Positions 1 to 8,665 of a stretch of 35,047 bases of DNA are shown here, one piece after another. The DNA lies in assembly GCA_044425575.1 (NCBI GenBank), contig JAWXVE010000018.1, forward strand, positions 1 to 35,047, read 5' to 3'. This DNA comes from JAWXVE01 sp044425575 (lineage in GTDB: Bacteria > Bacillota > Clostridia > Lachnospirales > Lachnospiraceae). Every line of letters begins with the position of its first letter. Position 1 is the stretch's first letter. The notes under the pieces were generated by a model. The model searched no databases, was not told the DNA's origin, and worked only from the letters and a program-made list of their open reading frames with translations. The translations under genes and the position numbers were made by a program.

Positions 1-90
1 ATAGTATGAAAAATAAAATTTTTCATACGCAAATTTGTGCCTTACGGCCCAAAGTTTGCAGGCTGAGAAGAAGTCAAGGCTATAGTATGA
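1..90. repeat. Inverted-repeat element bounded by a 9-bp direct repeat
   Basis: Positions 4-13 and 19-28 form a perfect 10-bp inverted repeat (GTATGAAAAA / TTTTTCATAC) with a 5-base loop. Next, GCAAA (29-33) can pair with TTTGC (55-59), with GCC/GGC inside. The 9-mer ATAGTATGA occurs at 1-9 and again at 82-90. No convincing protein is encoded. It could be the tail of an upstream leader or terminator, a small structured RNA, or a miniature mobile element with a target duplication. The left side is cut by the window edge. Confidence 0.35.
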
Positions 91-117
91 GTAAATGCAG
101 AGAATAGAGTGTTAAGG

Positions 118-143
118 ACCTTTCCCGTGTGGAAAGGTTTTTT
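118..143 (+). terminator. Rho-independent terminator
   Basis: ACCTTTCC (118-125) pairs perfectly with GGAAAGGT (131-138) around a 5-base loop, followed by a T run to 143. It should end transcription arriving from upstream of the window and insulate the GntR promoter that starts 16 bases later. Confidence 0.85.
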
Positions 144-158
144 ATTTGCAAAAAATCA

Positions 159-187
159 TTGACAAACTCTCAAAACTGTATTATTGT
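159..187 (+). promoter_or_regulatory. Sigma-A promoter of the GntR-ABC operon
   Basis: TTGACA at 159-164 is separated by 17 bp from TATTGT at 182-187. The start codon is at 241, with AGGAGGAG at 229-236. The -10 box lies inside the operator palindrome at 176-197, so a bound repressor would block polymerase. Confidence 0.8.
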
Positions 188-197
188 ATTAATACAG
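176..197. promoter_or_regulatory. YtrA-type GntR operator
   Basis: CTGTATTA (176-183) and TAATACAG (190-197) are perfect inverted halves with a 6-bp spacer, covering the -10 box. TGTA...TACA dyads are typical of YtrA-subfamily GntR repressors, and the next gene encodes one, so autorepression of the operon is the simplest reading. Confidence 0.75.
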
Positions 198-240
198 AGA
201 AACAACTGAAATATAAATACGAGAAGAGAGGAGGAGTAAG

Positions 241-621
241 ATGAAGTGGAAATTCGATAATGACAAACCCATCTACCTACAAATTGTAGAAATTTTAAAA
301 GCAGATATTATTGCAAAGAAGTATGAAGTAGGGCAGAAGTTTCCTTCCGTTCGGGACTTGGCACAAATTGCAGGAGTGAATCCTAATACCATGCAAAAAG
401 CACTTGTGCAATTAGAGCAAGAGGGACTTCTAATTACCAATCGTGCATCGGGGCGTGTGGTAACACACGATGGAATGCAGATTACACGAGAACGAGAAAG
501 TGTGGCAAGCCAGAAAGTGAACACCTTTTTAACAGAGATGGATGGATTGGGATATGGATTAGAAGAAGTAATAACTTTAGTAGAAACGGAGGGGAAGGAA
601 CATGGCATTAGTGGAAATTAG
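241..621 (+). CDS. GntR family regulator, YtrA subfamily
   Basis: A 126-residue protein with an N-terminal winged helix-turn-helix at about residues 10-70. Its core is the FPSVRDLAQIAGVNPNTMQK stretch followed by a LEQEGLL wing, as usual for GntR. The C-terminal part is only about 50 residues, which fits the short YtrA type that dimerises without a ligand-binding domain. YtrA proteins typically repress an ABC transporter operon in response to cell-envelope stress or antibiotics; the inducer here is unknown. The gene overlaps the following ATPase gene by 20 bases, so the two are probably translationally coupled. The start is set by AGGAGGAG 4 bases upstream. Confidence 0.92.
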   Translation: MKWKFDNDKPIYLQIVEILKADIIAKKYEVGQKFPSVRDLAQIAGVNPNTMQKALVQLEQEGLLITNRASGRVVTHDGMQITRERESVASQKVNTFLTEMDGLGYGLEEVITLVETEGKEHGISGN

Positions 622-1297
622 TGGAGTAACGAAACGATACGGGAGCAAAGTTGCCTTAAATGAGATTACATTAGAATTAGAACCAGGAAGAATTGTAGGG
701 TTGCTTGGGCCAAATGGAAGTGGCAAGACCACTCTTATTAAGATCCTAGCAGGAATCTTAAGACAAGAAGAAGGAGAGGTACGCATTGATGGGCATACAA
801 TAGGAGCCGAGACCAAAAGTATCGTATCCTACCTACCAGATGTCAGCTATATTCACGATAGCTGGAAAGTGAAACAAGTCATTGCCTTTTTTGTAGACTT
901 TTATGAAGATTTTCGCAAAGAAGCAGCAGAGCAGATGTTGGCGAACCTTGGAATTGATGTAAATGCAAAATATAAGACCTTGTCCAAAGGCATGAAGGAA
1001 AAAGTACAACTTGTATTAGTCATGAGCCGAGAGGCCAAATTGTATCTTCTAGATGAACCAATTGCAGGAGTAGATCCAGCTTCGAGAGATTATATTTTAG
1101 ATACGATTTTACAAAATTATAGTGAAACAGCCACCATCTTAATCTCTACCCACTTAATCTCAGACATTGAGAATATATTAGAAGATGTTATTTTCTTAAA
1201 CGAATCAAAGGTGACACTATCGTCATCTGTAGATGAGATTCGCATGAAACAGGGGAAAAGCGTAGATGAATATTTCAGGGAGGTATACAAATGTTAG
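602..1297 (+). CDS. ABC transporter ATP-binding protein (YtrB-like)
   Basis: A 231-residue single-domain ATPase. Walker A is GPNGSGKT at residues 36-43, the signature region is TLSKGMKEK, and Walker B is LYLLDEP followed by an H-loop in ISTHLI. The signature lacks the canonical LSGGQ and reads LSKGM, which is common in exporter ATPases of the YtrB/BcrA class. It begins inside the end of the GntR gene and overlaps the permease gene by 7 bases, so regulator, ATPase and permease form one unit. It probably energises the next-encoded membrane protein. The substrate is unknown; a peptide antibiotic or envelope-stress role is inferred only from the regulator type. Confidence 0.92.
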   Translation: MALVEISGVTKRYGSKVALNEITLELEPGRIVGLLGPNGSGKTTLIKILAGILRQEEGEVRIDGHTIGAETKSIVSYLPDVSYIHDSWKVKQVIAFFVDFYEDFRKEAAEQMLANLGIDVNAKYKTLSKGMKEKVQLVLVMSREAKLYLLDEPIAGVDPASRDYILDTILQNYSETATILISTHLISDIENILEDVIFLNESKVTLSSSVDEIRMKQGKSVDEYFREVYKC

Positions 1298-2169
1298 GTA
1301 AATTATTAAAATATGATTTTCAAATGTTCTTTCGCACCTGCGGTCCATTATATGCCGTAGGCGTTGCAGTGGCAATTTTAAATGGAATCATGATGCGGAT
1401 TTATTCCAGTAGCCAGTATGTAAATGAAAATTTCATTTTTGAACAGTTTGTCCAATTCTTAGCAGTAGGTTGTATGTGGATTATAGCTGCTATAATTCCC
1501 GTTGCCATTATTTTAATTATTAGCCGCATCTATAAAGGAGTATTTGGAAAGGAAGGGTACTTAACCAATACATTACCTGTCTCCCATCATGCGATTTTAG
1601 TAGAAAAAATCATACTAGGAACCATTACAACCATACTCACAGCAGTGGTATACGTTATAAGCCTTGTGCTCTTCCTATTAATTGGCAATATGTCAGAATT
1701 AAATCAATCTATTTTGAACCTATTAGAACTATTGCGTTCAGTAATGGGTGGAAGTCAAGTAATCTTATGGATCCTTTACTATCTGGTACTTGGAATCATT
1801 CTAACTATTTCCGGATGGCTCACGGTGTATTTATCCATTGCCATTGGTCATCTAGCCAAGAACCGACTCATTGCAAGTATTGCTACTTATTATGGAATTC
1901 AATACGTTCTAATTAAGCCAATTACTTTTGCAATTGATTTGTTCAGTATGAGCAAGTCTGGCAATATAGAATTCCAATTCACAGTAGTAGATGCGTCTCA
2001 AACTACAAATGGAGTGTGGGAATTTGAACAAGCAAGAGATTATGCCAATAATATGATGGATATGATGATTGTCCAGGGCATTGGACATGTGACCTTAGCC
2101 ATTCTAACCGGAATTGCCGCCTATATAATATCAGCAAGAATTATGAAAAATAAGTTGAATCTGCAATAA
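1291..2169 (+). CDS. ABC-2 type transporter permease subunit
   Basis: A 292-residue hydrophobic protein with about six membrane segments: near residues 17-37, 58-85, 105-130, 155-185, 190-215, and a final one at about 262-285. It starts inside the ATPase gene. This layout suits the membrane half of a YtrB-like exporter, with the ATPase at 602-1297 as its partner. The region between the last two membrane segments is polar and could be external. I recognise no sequence motif that fixes the substrate. Confidence 0.8.
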   Translation: MLGKLLKYDFQMFFRTCGPLYAVGVAVAILNGIMMRIYSSSQYVNENFIFEQFVQFLAVGCMWIIAAIIPVAIILIISRIYKGVFGKEGYLTNTLPVSHHAILVEKIILGTITTILTAVVYVISLVLFLLIGNMSELNQSILNLLELLRSVMGGSQVILWILYYLVLGIILTISGWLTVYLSIAIGHLAKNRLIASIATYYGIQYVLIKPITFAIDLFSMSKSGNIEFQFTVVDASQTTNGVWEFEQARDYANNMMDMMIVQGIGHVTLAILTGIAAYIISARIMKNKLNLQ

Positions 2170-2183
2170 GGTTTCGTTATAAT
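2155..2183 (+). promoter_or_regulatory. Internal sigma-A promoter for the second ABC pair
   Basis: TTGAAT at 2155-2160, still inside the last codons of the permease gene, is 17 bp from a perfect TATAAT at 2178-2183. The following ABC genes could therefore be expressed when the GntR-controlled promoter is off. No copy of the GntR palindrome is seen here. Confidence 0.7.
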
Positions 2184-2226
2184 GGTAGACATAGTGTAAG
2201 GAATATACAGGGGAATGGAGAATAAC

Positions 2227-3021
2227 ATGCAGGTCATAGAAGCAAGGGATTTATCAAAGAGTTTTACTCGTCTTTCAGAAGAGGGAAAGGGAAAGAAACG
2301 TAAAGTAACAGAAACTTTTTACGCAGTAGATGGGATTAGTTTACAAGTGGCACCGGGAGAAATTGTTGGTATATTAGGGCCAAATGGTGCAGGCAAGACA
2401 ACCTTATTGCGAATGCTGGGAGGCATTATGAATAGTGAAAGTGGAAGTATCCTCGTGGAGGGTACTTCTCTTGGCGTACAAAGTCATTTGACGAAGGGAA
2501 AATTCGCCTATTTATCCAACAATACCAAGTTGTATGGCAGGTTTAGTGCCCTAGAATTATTTCTTAACTTTGGGTATTTATATGGACTGTCCAAGGAAGA
2601 GATTCTAGAGAGAGTCACCTTCTTAGAAGAGCGGTTAGAGCTGAAGGAATTTCTACACAATCGTATTGATACCCTATCCACAGGGCAAACACAGCGAGTT
2701 AATATAGCAAGGTGTTTAATCCACGACCCTATTCTTTATATTCTAGATGAGCCAACTTTGGGATTGGATGTAATTAGTAGTAAGAGTATTGTAGAATTTA
2801 TGAAGTCAGAAAAAGAGCGTGGAAAAGCTGTCATTTATTCCACTCATTACATGGAAGAGGCAGAATATTTATGCGACCGTATTCTATTACTCCATAAAGG
2901 TCACATTCTTGCAGAGGGCAAAGTAGAAGAGTTGAAAGAGAAATACCAAGTGCCTTCTATACGAGATTTGTTTTTCCGATTAGCGGAAGAATCACACATG
3001 GATACGGAGGAATGGAGATAA
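2227..3021 (+). CDS. NatA-like ABC transporter ATP-binding protein
   Basis: About 264 residues. Walker A is GPNGAGKT (residues 51-58), the signature is LSTGQTQR, Walker B is LYILDEP, and the H-loop lies in YSTHYMEEAEYLCDRI. The long tail after the H-loop is typical of the NatA/CcmA exporter group (sodium or drug export). An ATG exists at 2215, but an AGGGGA directly abuts it with no spacer. ATG 2227 has GGAG 6 bases upstream and is the better start. The gene is followed after 2 bases by the permease-protease gene, which is its evident partner. Confidence 0.88.
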   Translation: MQVIEARDLSKSFTRLSEEGKGKKRKVTETFYAVDGISLQVAPGEIVGILGPNGAGKTTLLRMLGGIMNSESGSILVEGTSLGVQSHLTKGKFAYLSNNTKLYGRFSALELFLNFGYLYGLSKEEILERVTFLEERLELKEFLHNRIDTLSTGQTQRVNIARCLIHDPILYILDEPTLGLDVISSKSIVEFMKSEKERGKAVIYSTHYMEEAEYLCDRILLLHKGHILAEGKVEELKEKYQVPSIRDLFFRLAEESHMDTEEWR

Positions 3022-3023
3022 CA

Positions 3024-4856
3024 ATGAGAAGGAAGATTATTACACATTTAACGAAAAAAGAGCTGATCGATGTAATTCGTGATAAGAAAACAGTCTTTGC
3101 TATGATTGGAATTCCTCTTCTCATGTATCCAATTCTAATGGTTGCCATGTCATTTTTTATGCAGATGACCATGGAAGAAGCCAATAGTGAACGAATCAAA
3201 ATAGCCATTATTGGGGAAGAGATAGATGGTTTCCTCCCATATGCAGGAGAACTTTATGAAAATGTAGACTTTATACAAGATGGAGAGGATTGTCATTATA
3301 CGATTATTTTTCAGGAATCTAGCGTAAGGATTCAGTATAATTCTTCAGAGGACATCACAGGACTTACCATAGGAGATTTGCAAGATTTATTTGGCGGGTT
3401 TCAACGATATCAACTAGAGCAGGCACTGGAAGATGCAGGCGTTACAGTAGCTGTTATGAGTGAAGAAGATATCATAGTGGAAGACGTGGCGAGTAATACA
3501 GTACAAATTGGGAAATTGATTGGACAGGTGCTGCCACTCTTTCTCATTATGGGTGTACTGTTAGGAGTCATTTATCCAGCAATTGATATTGTAGCAGGTG
3601 AAAAAGAACGCAATACATTAGAAACATTGCGAAGTTTACCCATTACGCCATTAGAAATTGTGGTTTCTAAATTTGGAACGATTGTATTATGTGGTATTGT
3701 CTCCACTTTACTTAATTTACTATCTATTTCCTTGTCATTAGGGTATTTTATCAACTCTATGGCAGTGGCATATGGTAACTTGGGAATTTTTCAAGATATT
3801 CAACTATCACAATTGATTATTCCAATTGGTATTGCCTTCGTGTGTCTGTTTATTTTTACATTCTTTGTAAGTGCAATTAGCATGATTATTGTCTCATTTG
3901 CAAGCAGCTTCAAGGAAGCACAGAATTATATTACCCCATTAATGTTGGCAATTATATTGCCAGGGTATATTACATTGATGCCGAGTATCTCTCTTAATAC
4001 CATTACCAGTGTAATACCAGTGGTGAATATCGCACTGCTGATTAAAGAAGCATTTACATTTGAGTTGCAGACGAGTTATATCTTTGTGGTAATAGCATCG
4101 AATCTGTCCTATAGCTTATTTGCAATGATTATTCTTGGAAAAGTATTTAATCGAGAAGAGATTCTCTTTGGCAATCAGAAGAATTTTCGCCTGTTAGAAG
4201 GAAGAGCAAGTATGGTTCAAGGAGGATTACCTGGTGTTAGTGATGCAGTGGCAGTATTTGCCATTGGCATGGTAGTTCTCCTTTATTCAGGCGGGGTTTT
4301 AGTTCGTCTTACAGATAATACTGCACTGCAAATCGTTGGAACACAGTTGATTCTTCTGCTGGTACCAGTTGCGTATGGAATTTATATTAAAAGTGATTTC
4401 AAAAGATTATTTCGATTTCATTCTTTTGCACCCAAGTATCTGCTCATTGGAATCCCCCTTATGGTTGCAGGACTGCTCTTGACGGCTACTTTACAAGGAT
4501 TGCTCTTACAAGCAATTCCAGCATTAGAATCTGTGTTAGAAGAGTTAAGTGCAACGCTATTATTTGATAATAAGCTCTTATACCTAATGATAGCGGCCCT
4601 ATTACCAGCAGTTTGTGAAGAATTATTCTTCCGCGGATTTGTATTGACTGGTTTACAATTAGAACGATATCCAATTATAGCTATTTGCGTATCTAGCCTA
4701 ATGTTTGGTATCTTTCATATGAATGTATTCCAGCTCATTACTGGTATAGTGCTTGGAGGTGTATTAGGATTCGTTACGTATAAGAGTAAAAGTATTTATC
4801 CTGCTATGGTGTTACACTTTATGAATAATGCTATTGCTATTTTAATAAGTGGATAG
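3024..4856 (+). CDS. NatB-like ABC permease fused to CPBP (CAAX-type) intramembrane protease
   Basis: About 610 residues in two parts. The first 390 or so resemble an ABC-2/NatB permease: a membrane segment near residues 25-45, a large extracytoplasmic region to about 165, then a membrane block beginning with a GEKERNTLETL loop. The C-terminal 200 residues are a CPBP protease: the CEELFFRG motif (EExxxR, about residues 530-537) and FGIFH (FxxxH) supply the expected catalytic Glu and His. ATG 3024 has GGAG 6 bases upstream; the in-frame ATG at 3012 has a GGAGG only 1 base away and is less likely. The fusion suggests export and membrane proteolysis act on the same substrate, perhaps a peptide. 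Confidence 0.87.
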   Translation: MRRKIITHLTKKELIDVIRDKKTVFAMIGIPLLMYPILMVAMSFFMQMTMEEANSERIKIAIIGEEIDGFLPYAGELYENVDFIQDGEDCHYTIIFQESSVRIQYNSSEDITGLTIGDLQDLFGGFQRYQLEQALEDAGVTVAVMSEEDIIVEDVASNTVQIGKLIGQVLPLFLIMGVLLGVIYPAIDIVAGEKERNTLETLRSLPITPLEIVVSKFGTIVLCGIVSTLLNLLSISLSLGYFINSMAVAYGNLGIFQDIQLSQLIIPIGIAFVCLFIFTFFVSAISMIIVSFASSFKEAQNYITPLMLAIILPGYITLMPSISLNTITSVIPVVNIALLIKEAFTFELQTSYIFVVIASNLSYSLFAMIILGKVFNREEILFGNQKNFRLLEGRASMVQGGLPGVSDAVAVFAIGMVVLLYSGGVLVRLTDNTALQIVGTQLILLLVPVAYGIYIKSDFKRLFRFHSFAPKYLLIGIPLMVAGLLLTATLQGLLLQAIPALESVLEELSATLLFDNKLLYLMIAALLPAVCEELFFRGFVLTGLQLERYPIIAICVSSLMFGIFHMNVFQLITGIVLGGVLGFVTYKSKSIYPAMVLHFMNNAIAILISG

Positions 4857-4874
4857 GGATGAGGTAGGTTAACA

Positions 4875-4903
4875 TTGCAACCATTCCGAAAATCGGATAT
4901 AAT
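4875..4903 (+). promoter_or_regulatory. Sigma-A promoter with a dyad in the spacer
   Basis: TTGCAA at 4875-4880, a 17-bp spacer, and TATAAT at 4898-4903. The spacer holds a 13-bp dyad, TCCGA-AAA-TCGGA (4885-4897), directly against the -10 box, which is a good position for a repressor. It drives the hydratase gene at 4961. Confidence 0.75.
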
Positions 4904-4960
4904 CGAACAAGGTAGTTTTAATAATTGATAAGATAGAAGCACTTTGAAAGAGAGGTTCAT

Positions 4961-7249
4961 ATGGTTACATTATTAGAAACGGGCGCATATCTTGTAAATG
5001 GTACAACGATTATACCAGACAATCAAGATGCAAATGCACGAATACAACAAGAAATGGGACGCGAGGTTTCCACACAAGAAGCAAAAGCAGGAACCATTGC
5101 ATATGGAATTTTGGAAGACCATAATACAACAGACCAAATGGAGAAGTTAAAGATTCGCTTTGATAAATTAACATCTCATGACATTACATTTGTAGGGATT
5201 ATCCAAACAGCAAGAGCTTCTGGATTAGAAAAGTTTCCTATGCCCTACGTATTAACCAATTGCCACAATTCCCTATGTGCAGTAGGGGGAACAATTAACG
5301 AAGACGACCATGTATTTGGGCTCACTTGTGCAAAGCGATATGGTGGTGTCTATGTGCCGCCTCACCAAGCAGTTATTCACCAGTTTGCAAGAGAAGTATT
5401 GGCAGGTGGTGGGAAGATGATTCTTGGTTCGGACAGTCATACCCGTTATGGTGCTTTAGGAACTATGGCAATGGGTGAAGGCGGACCGGAACTTGTGAAG
5501 CAATTATTGAACCAAACTTACGACATTAATATGCCAGATGTAGTTGGAGTTTACTTAACAGGAGAACCAATTCTAGGAGTAGGACCACAAGACGTTGCTC
5601 TTGCTATTATTGGCGCAGTATTCGACAATGGCTATGTGAATAATAAAGTCATGGAATTTGTAGGACCAGGAGTGGATAAGTTAAGTGCAGATTTCCGAAT
5701 TGGGATTGATGTTATGACTACAGAAACTACATGTCTATCATCCATCTGGAAGACAGATGATACCATTCAAGAATTCTATAATATACATGGTAGACCAGAT
5801 GAATATGCACAGTTACAACCAGAAGCAGTAGCTTATTACGATGGGATGATTACCGTAGACTTAAGTCTTGTTCGTCCTATGATTGCTATGCCATTCCATC
5901 CAAGTAACACCTATACAATTGAAGAGGTTAATCAGAACCTAGGGGATGTGTTAGCAGACGTAGAGAAGAAAGCCATGGTAAGTTTAGGTGGATCAGTAGA
6001 ATATTCCCTACAAGATAAAATTGTAAATGGTAAGCTCTATGTAGAACAAGGTATTATTGCAGGTTGTGCAGGTGGTGGATTTGAGAATATCTGTGCAGCA
6101 GCTGATATTTTAAAAGGCGCAAGCATTGGACCAGATGAATTTACACTAAGCGTCTATCCAGCATCTACTCCAATTTATATGGAACTTGTCAAGAACGGTA
6201 GTGTGGCAAATCTTATGGCTACAGGTGCTATTATGAAGACAGCATTTTGTGGACCATGCTTTGGTGCAGGAGATACGCCGGCAAATGGTGCGTTTAGTAT
6301 TCGCCATTCTACAAGAAACTTCCCGAACCGTGAAGGGTCTAAGTTACAGAACGGACAGATTTCCTCTGTAGCTCTTATGGATGCAAGGTCCATTGCAGCG
6401 ACCGCTAAGAATAAAGGCTTCTTAACACCGGCTACAGAAGTAGAAGGATGTGGCAATCATTATACCTACTTCTTTGATAAGACCATTTACGAGAATCGTG
6501 TATTTGATTCCAAAGGCATTGCAGATCCAAGTGTGGAAGTGAAGTTTGGACCTAACATTAAAGATTGGCCAGCTATGAGTCAATTAACAGATCATATGGT
6601 GTTGAAAGTAGTATCAGAGATTCATGACCCAGTTACTACTACGGATGAGTTAATCCCATCGGGAGAAACATCATCCTACCGTTCAAACCCATTAGGACTT
6701 GCGGAATATACCTTATCAAGGAAAGACCCAGAATATGTTTCTCTTGCCAAAGAGGTCAAAGAAATTGAAGTGGCAAGATTAGAGGGCAAGCCAATTGGTG
6801 GAATATTAGGTGAGGCGGATGAAGCATTTGCTACCATTCAGAATCAGTTTACAGATGCAACTCAAGACAATACAGGATTTGGTAGTGTTATATTTGCTGT
6901 AAAACCAGGAGATGGTTCTGCAAGAGAACAGGCCGCTTCTTGTCAAAAAGTACTGGGCGGATGGGCAAATATTGCCAATGAATATGCCACAAAGAGATAT
7001 CGCTCCAACCTAATTAACTGGGGAATGTTACCATTTTTAATTGATGCAGGAGAGTTACCATTTAGTAGATTAGACTATATCTTCATTCCAAATGTTAAGA
7101 AGGCGGTAGAAGAGAAAGTGGGAACATTAACAGCTTATGCAGTAAAGGATAATAAGCTGAATGAATTCACCCTACGATTAGGTGAGTTAACAGATGAAGA
7201 GAGACAGATTATTCTCAAAGGCTGTTTGATTAATTATAACCGTGTATAA
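4961..7249 (+). CDS. Aconitase-superfamily hydratase (YbhJ-like)
   Basis: A 762-residue protein with the four-domain aconitase plan. The N-terminal half carries GSDSHTRYGALGTMAMGEGG, the conserved aconitase substrate and active-site segment. Iron-sulphur ligands appear as the Cys in AGCAGGGFENI and the pair in CGPC, so a [4Fe-4S] cluster is likely. The C-terminal third has the swivel domain (NLINWGMLPFLI). Detailed motifs differ from true aconitase and from isopropylmalate dehydratase: GSCTN is replaced by AGCAG. The protein resembles the uncharacterised E. coli YbhJ group more. The gene stands alone, with its own promoter and terminator, so pathway context does not reveal the substrate. Confidence 0.82.
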   Translation: MVTLLETGAYLVNGTTIIPDNQDANARIQQEMGREVSTQEAKAGTIAYGILEDHNTTDQMEKLKIRFDKLTSHDITFVGIIQTARASGLEKFPMPYVLTNCHNSLCAVGGTINEDDHVFGLTCAKRYGGVYVPPHQAVIHQFAREVLAGGGKMILGSDSHTRYGALGTMAMGEGGPELVKQLLNQTYDINMPDVVGVYLTGEPILGVGPQDVALAIIGAVFDNGYVNNKVMEFVGPGVDKLSADFRIGIDVMTTETTCLSSIWKTDDTIQEFYNIHGRPDEYAQLQPEAVAYYDGMITVDLSLVRPMIAMPFHPSNTYTIEEVNQNLGDVLADVEKKAMVSLGGSVEYSLQDKIVNGKLYVEQGIIAGCAGGGFENICAAADILKGASIGPDEFTLSVYPASTPIYMELVKNGSVANLMATGAIMKTAFCGPCFGAGDTPANGAFSIRHSTRNFPNREGSKLQNGQISSVALMDARSIAATAKNKGFLTPATEVEGCGNHYTYFFDKTIYENRVFDSKGIADPSVEVKFGPNIKDWPAMSQLTDHMVLKVVSEIHDPVTTTDELIPSGETSSYRSNPLGLAEYTLSRKDPEYVSLAKEVKEIEVARLEGKPIGGILGEADEAFATIQNQFTDATQDNTGFGSVIFAVKPGDGSAREQAASCQKVLGGWANIANEYATKRYRSNLINWGMLPFLIDAGELPFSRLDYIFIPNVKKAVEEKVGTLTAYAVKDNKLNEFTLRLGELTDEERQIILKGCLINYNRV

Positions 7250-7269
7250 CTAGTATTAGATAATAAGCA

Positions 7270-7313
7270 AAAGACTAAGGAACAGTGGAAAATATAGCTG
7301 TTTCTTAGTCTTT
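7270..7313. terminator. Bidirectional terminator
   Basis: A 16-bp stem, 7270-7285 pairing with 7298-7313 with one G-U pair, closes a 12-base loop. TTTCTTCGTT lies on one side and TTTTGCTTATT on the other strand. It sits between the convergent hydratase and MATE genes and could serve both. Confidence 0.85.
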
Positions 7314-7318
7314 CTTCG

Positions 7319-8665
7319 TTAGTTGAGATTTAATTTCATACGGTCTTGCTTTTTCAAATATTGATAATAAGCAATGCACATAATAATCTGTAAGATTGTT
7401 GAAGCTGGTGTTGCTAATCCTACCATGAATAAAGTGGCACCTGGTATGCGACTAATGAAAAATGCCATTGGAATTCTTACGCAAAATGCACCTACCACGC
7501 CTTGTACCATGACAAAATTGGTCTTTCCAATTCCGTTAAAATATCCTGTCATACAAAACATAACAGTTACAAAAATAGTATCGAAGGCATATGCTTTTAA
7601 GTACATAATTGACGCAGCAGCTACATCGGCATCTGTAACAAAGATACTAGTCAATAATGCTCCTTGAAATGCACATAAGTAAGACATAAAGAGACTAATG
7701 GTGAACGAAATACCAATCGAATAATACATTGCTTGCTTGCTCCGCTTATAATTTCCAGCTCCGTGGCTTTGTGCAACAAAAGCAGAAAGTGATTGCATAA
7801 AGGAACTAGACACTAACATAATAAATCCCATAATTTTCTCAGTTACGCCAACTCCTGCGGAAACGATGACACCCATACCATTTACAATAGCAGTAATTGC
7901 TAAGAATGAAATACTTACTAAACCACTTTGGAGACCAATAGGAACTCCAAGAACAAGAATCTTGTGAATATAATCCATATGCCAACGAATATAACTTACA
8001 TGGAAGGCAAATGGTAAGGTCTTTTTGCGAATGAGCAAGAGTGATATGAATACGCTAATAGCCTGAGCTGATACCGTTGCAATAGCAGCACCAGTTGCGC
8101 CCATTTTAAAAATCGCTACTAATAAGATATCACCGATTACATTGCAGATAAATGCAATTCCTACTGCAATCAGTGGAGTTTTCGAATCACCAATTCCGCG
8201 AAAGATACTTCCTAGCACATTATATGCAATAATAAATATAGTTCCAATAGAGCAAATGAGTAAGTAGGAAGATGTCTGTTCGATAGATTCAACAGGTGTC
8301 TGCATGGCACTTACTAAAGTTCCATTTAGCACGATTAACGTAATGGTGAGTACACCAGCAATAAGACCGAACAATGCGATGCTTGCACCCATTACTTTGC
8401 CACCTTCTTCGGACTTATTAGAACCAATGGCTTGTCCTAATAGGATGGTAGTTCCCATGGCAACACCGGTACAGATATTGGTAATGGTTTGCATCATCTG
8501 GCTTCCGATGGTAACACCTGATACGTCCCCAACAGTCCCATACTGCCCTACGATTAATAAGTCCACTGCACCATATGCAACTTGTAAGAATAAGGCCGCC
8601 ATAATAGGAAATGTGAATTTTAATAAAGTTGGAATTAATTTACCCTCTGCTAAGTTTTGCTTCAT
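7319..8665 (-). CDS. MATE family multidrug/toxin efflux protein
   Basis: A 448-residue protein with about 12 membrane segments in two related halves, as in MATE transporters. Family-type stretches include the N-terminal TFPIMAALFLQVAYGAVDLL and GTTILLGQAIG, and in the second half FVAQSHGAGN. MATE proteins exchange Na+ or H+ for cationic drugs or metabolites across the cytoplasmic membrane. The start has AGGAG 8 bases upstream. It is transcribed alone and convergent to the hydratase. I could not identify a clear -35/-10 pair upstream. Confidence 0.92.
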   Translation of the reverse strand: MKQNLAEGKLIPTLLKFTFPIMAALFLQVAYGAVDLLIVGQYGTVGDVSGVTIGSQMMQTITNICTGVAMGTTILLGQAIGSNKSEEGGKVMGASIALFGLIAGVLTITLIVLNGTLVSAMQTPVESIEQTSSYLLICSIGTIFIIAYNVLGSIFRGIGDSKTPLIAVGIAFICNVIGDILLVAIFKMGATGAAIATVSAQAISVFISLLLIRKKTLPFAFHVSYIRWHMDYIHKILVLGVPIGLQSGLVSISFLAITAIVNGMGVIVSAGVGVTEKIMGFIMLVSSSFMQSLSAFVAQSHGAGNYKRSKQAMYYSIGISFTISLFMSYLCAFQGALLTSIFVTDADVAAASIMYLKAYAFDTIFVTVMFCMTGYFNGIGKTNFVMVQGVVGAFCVRIPMAFFISRIPGATLFMVGLATPASTILQIIMCIAYYQYLKKQDRMKLNLN

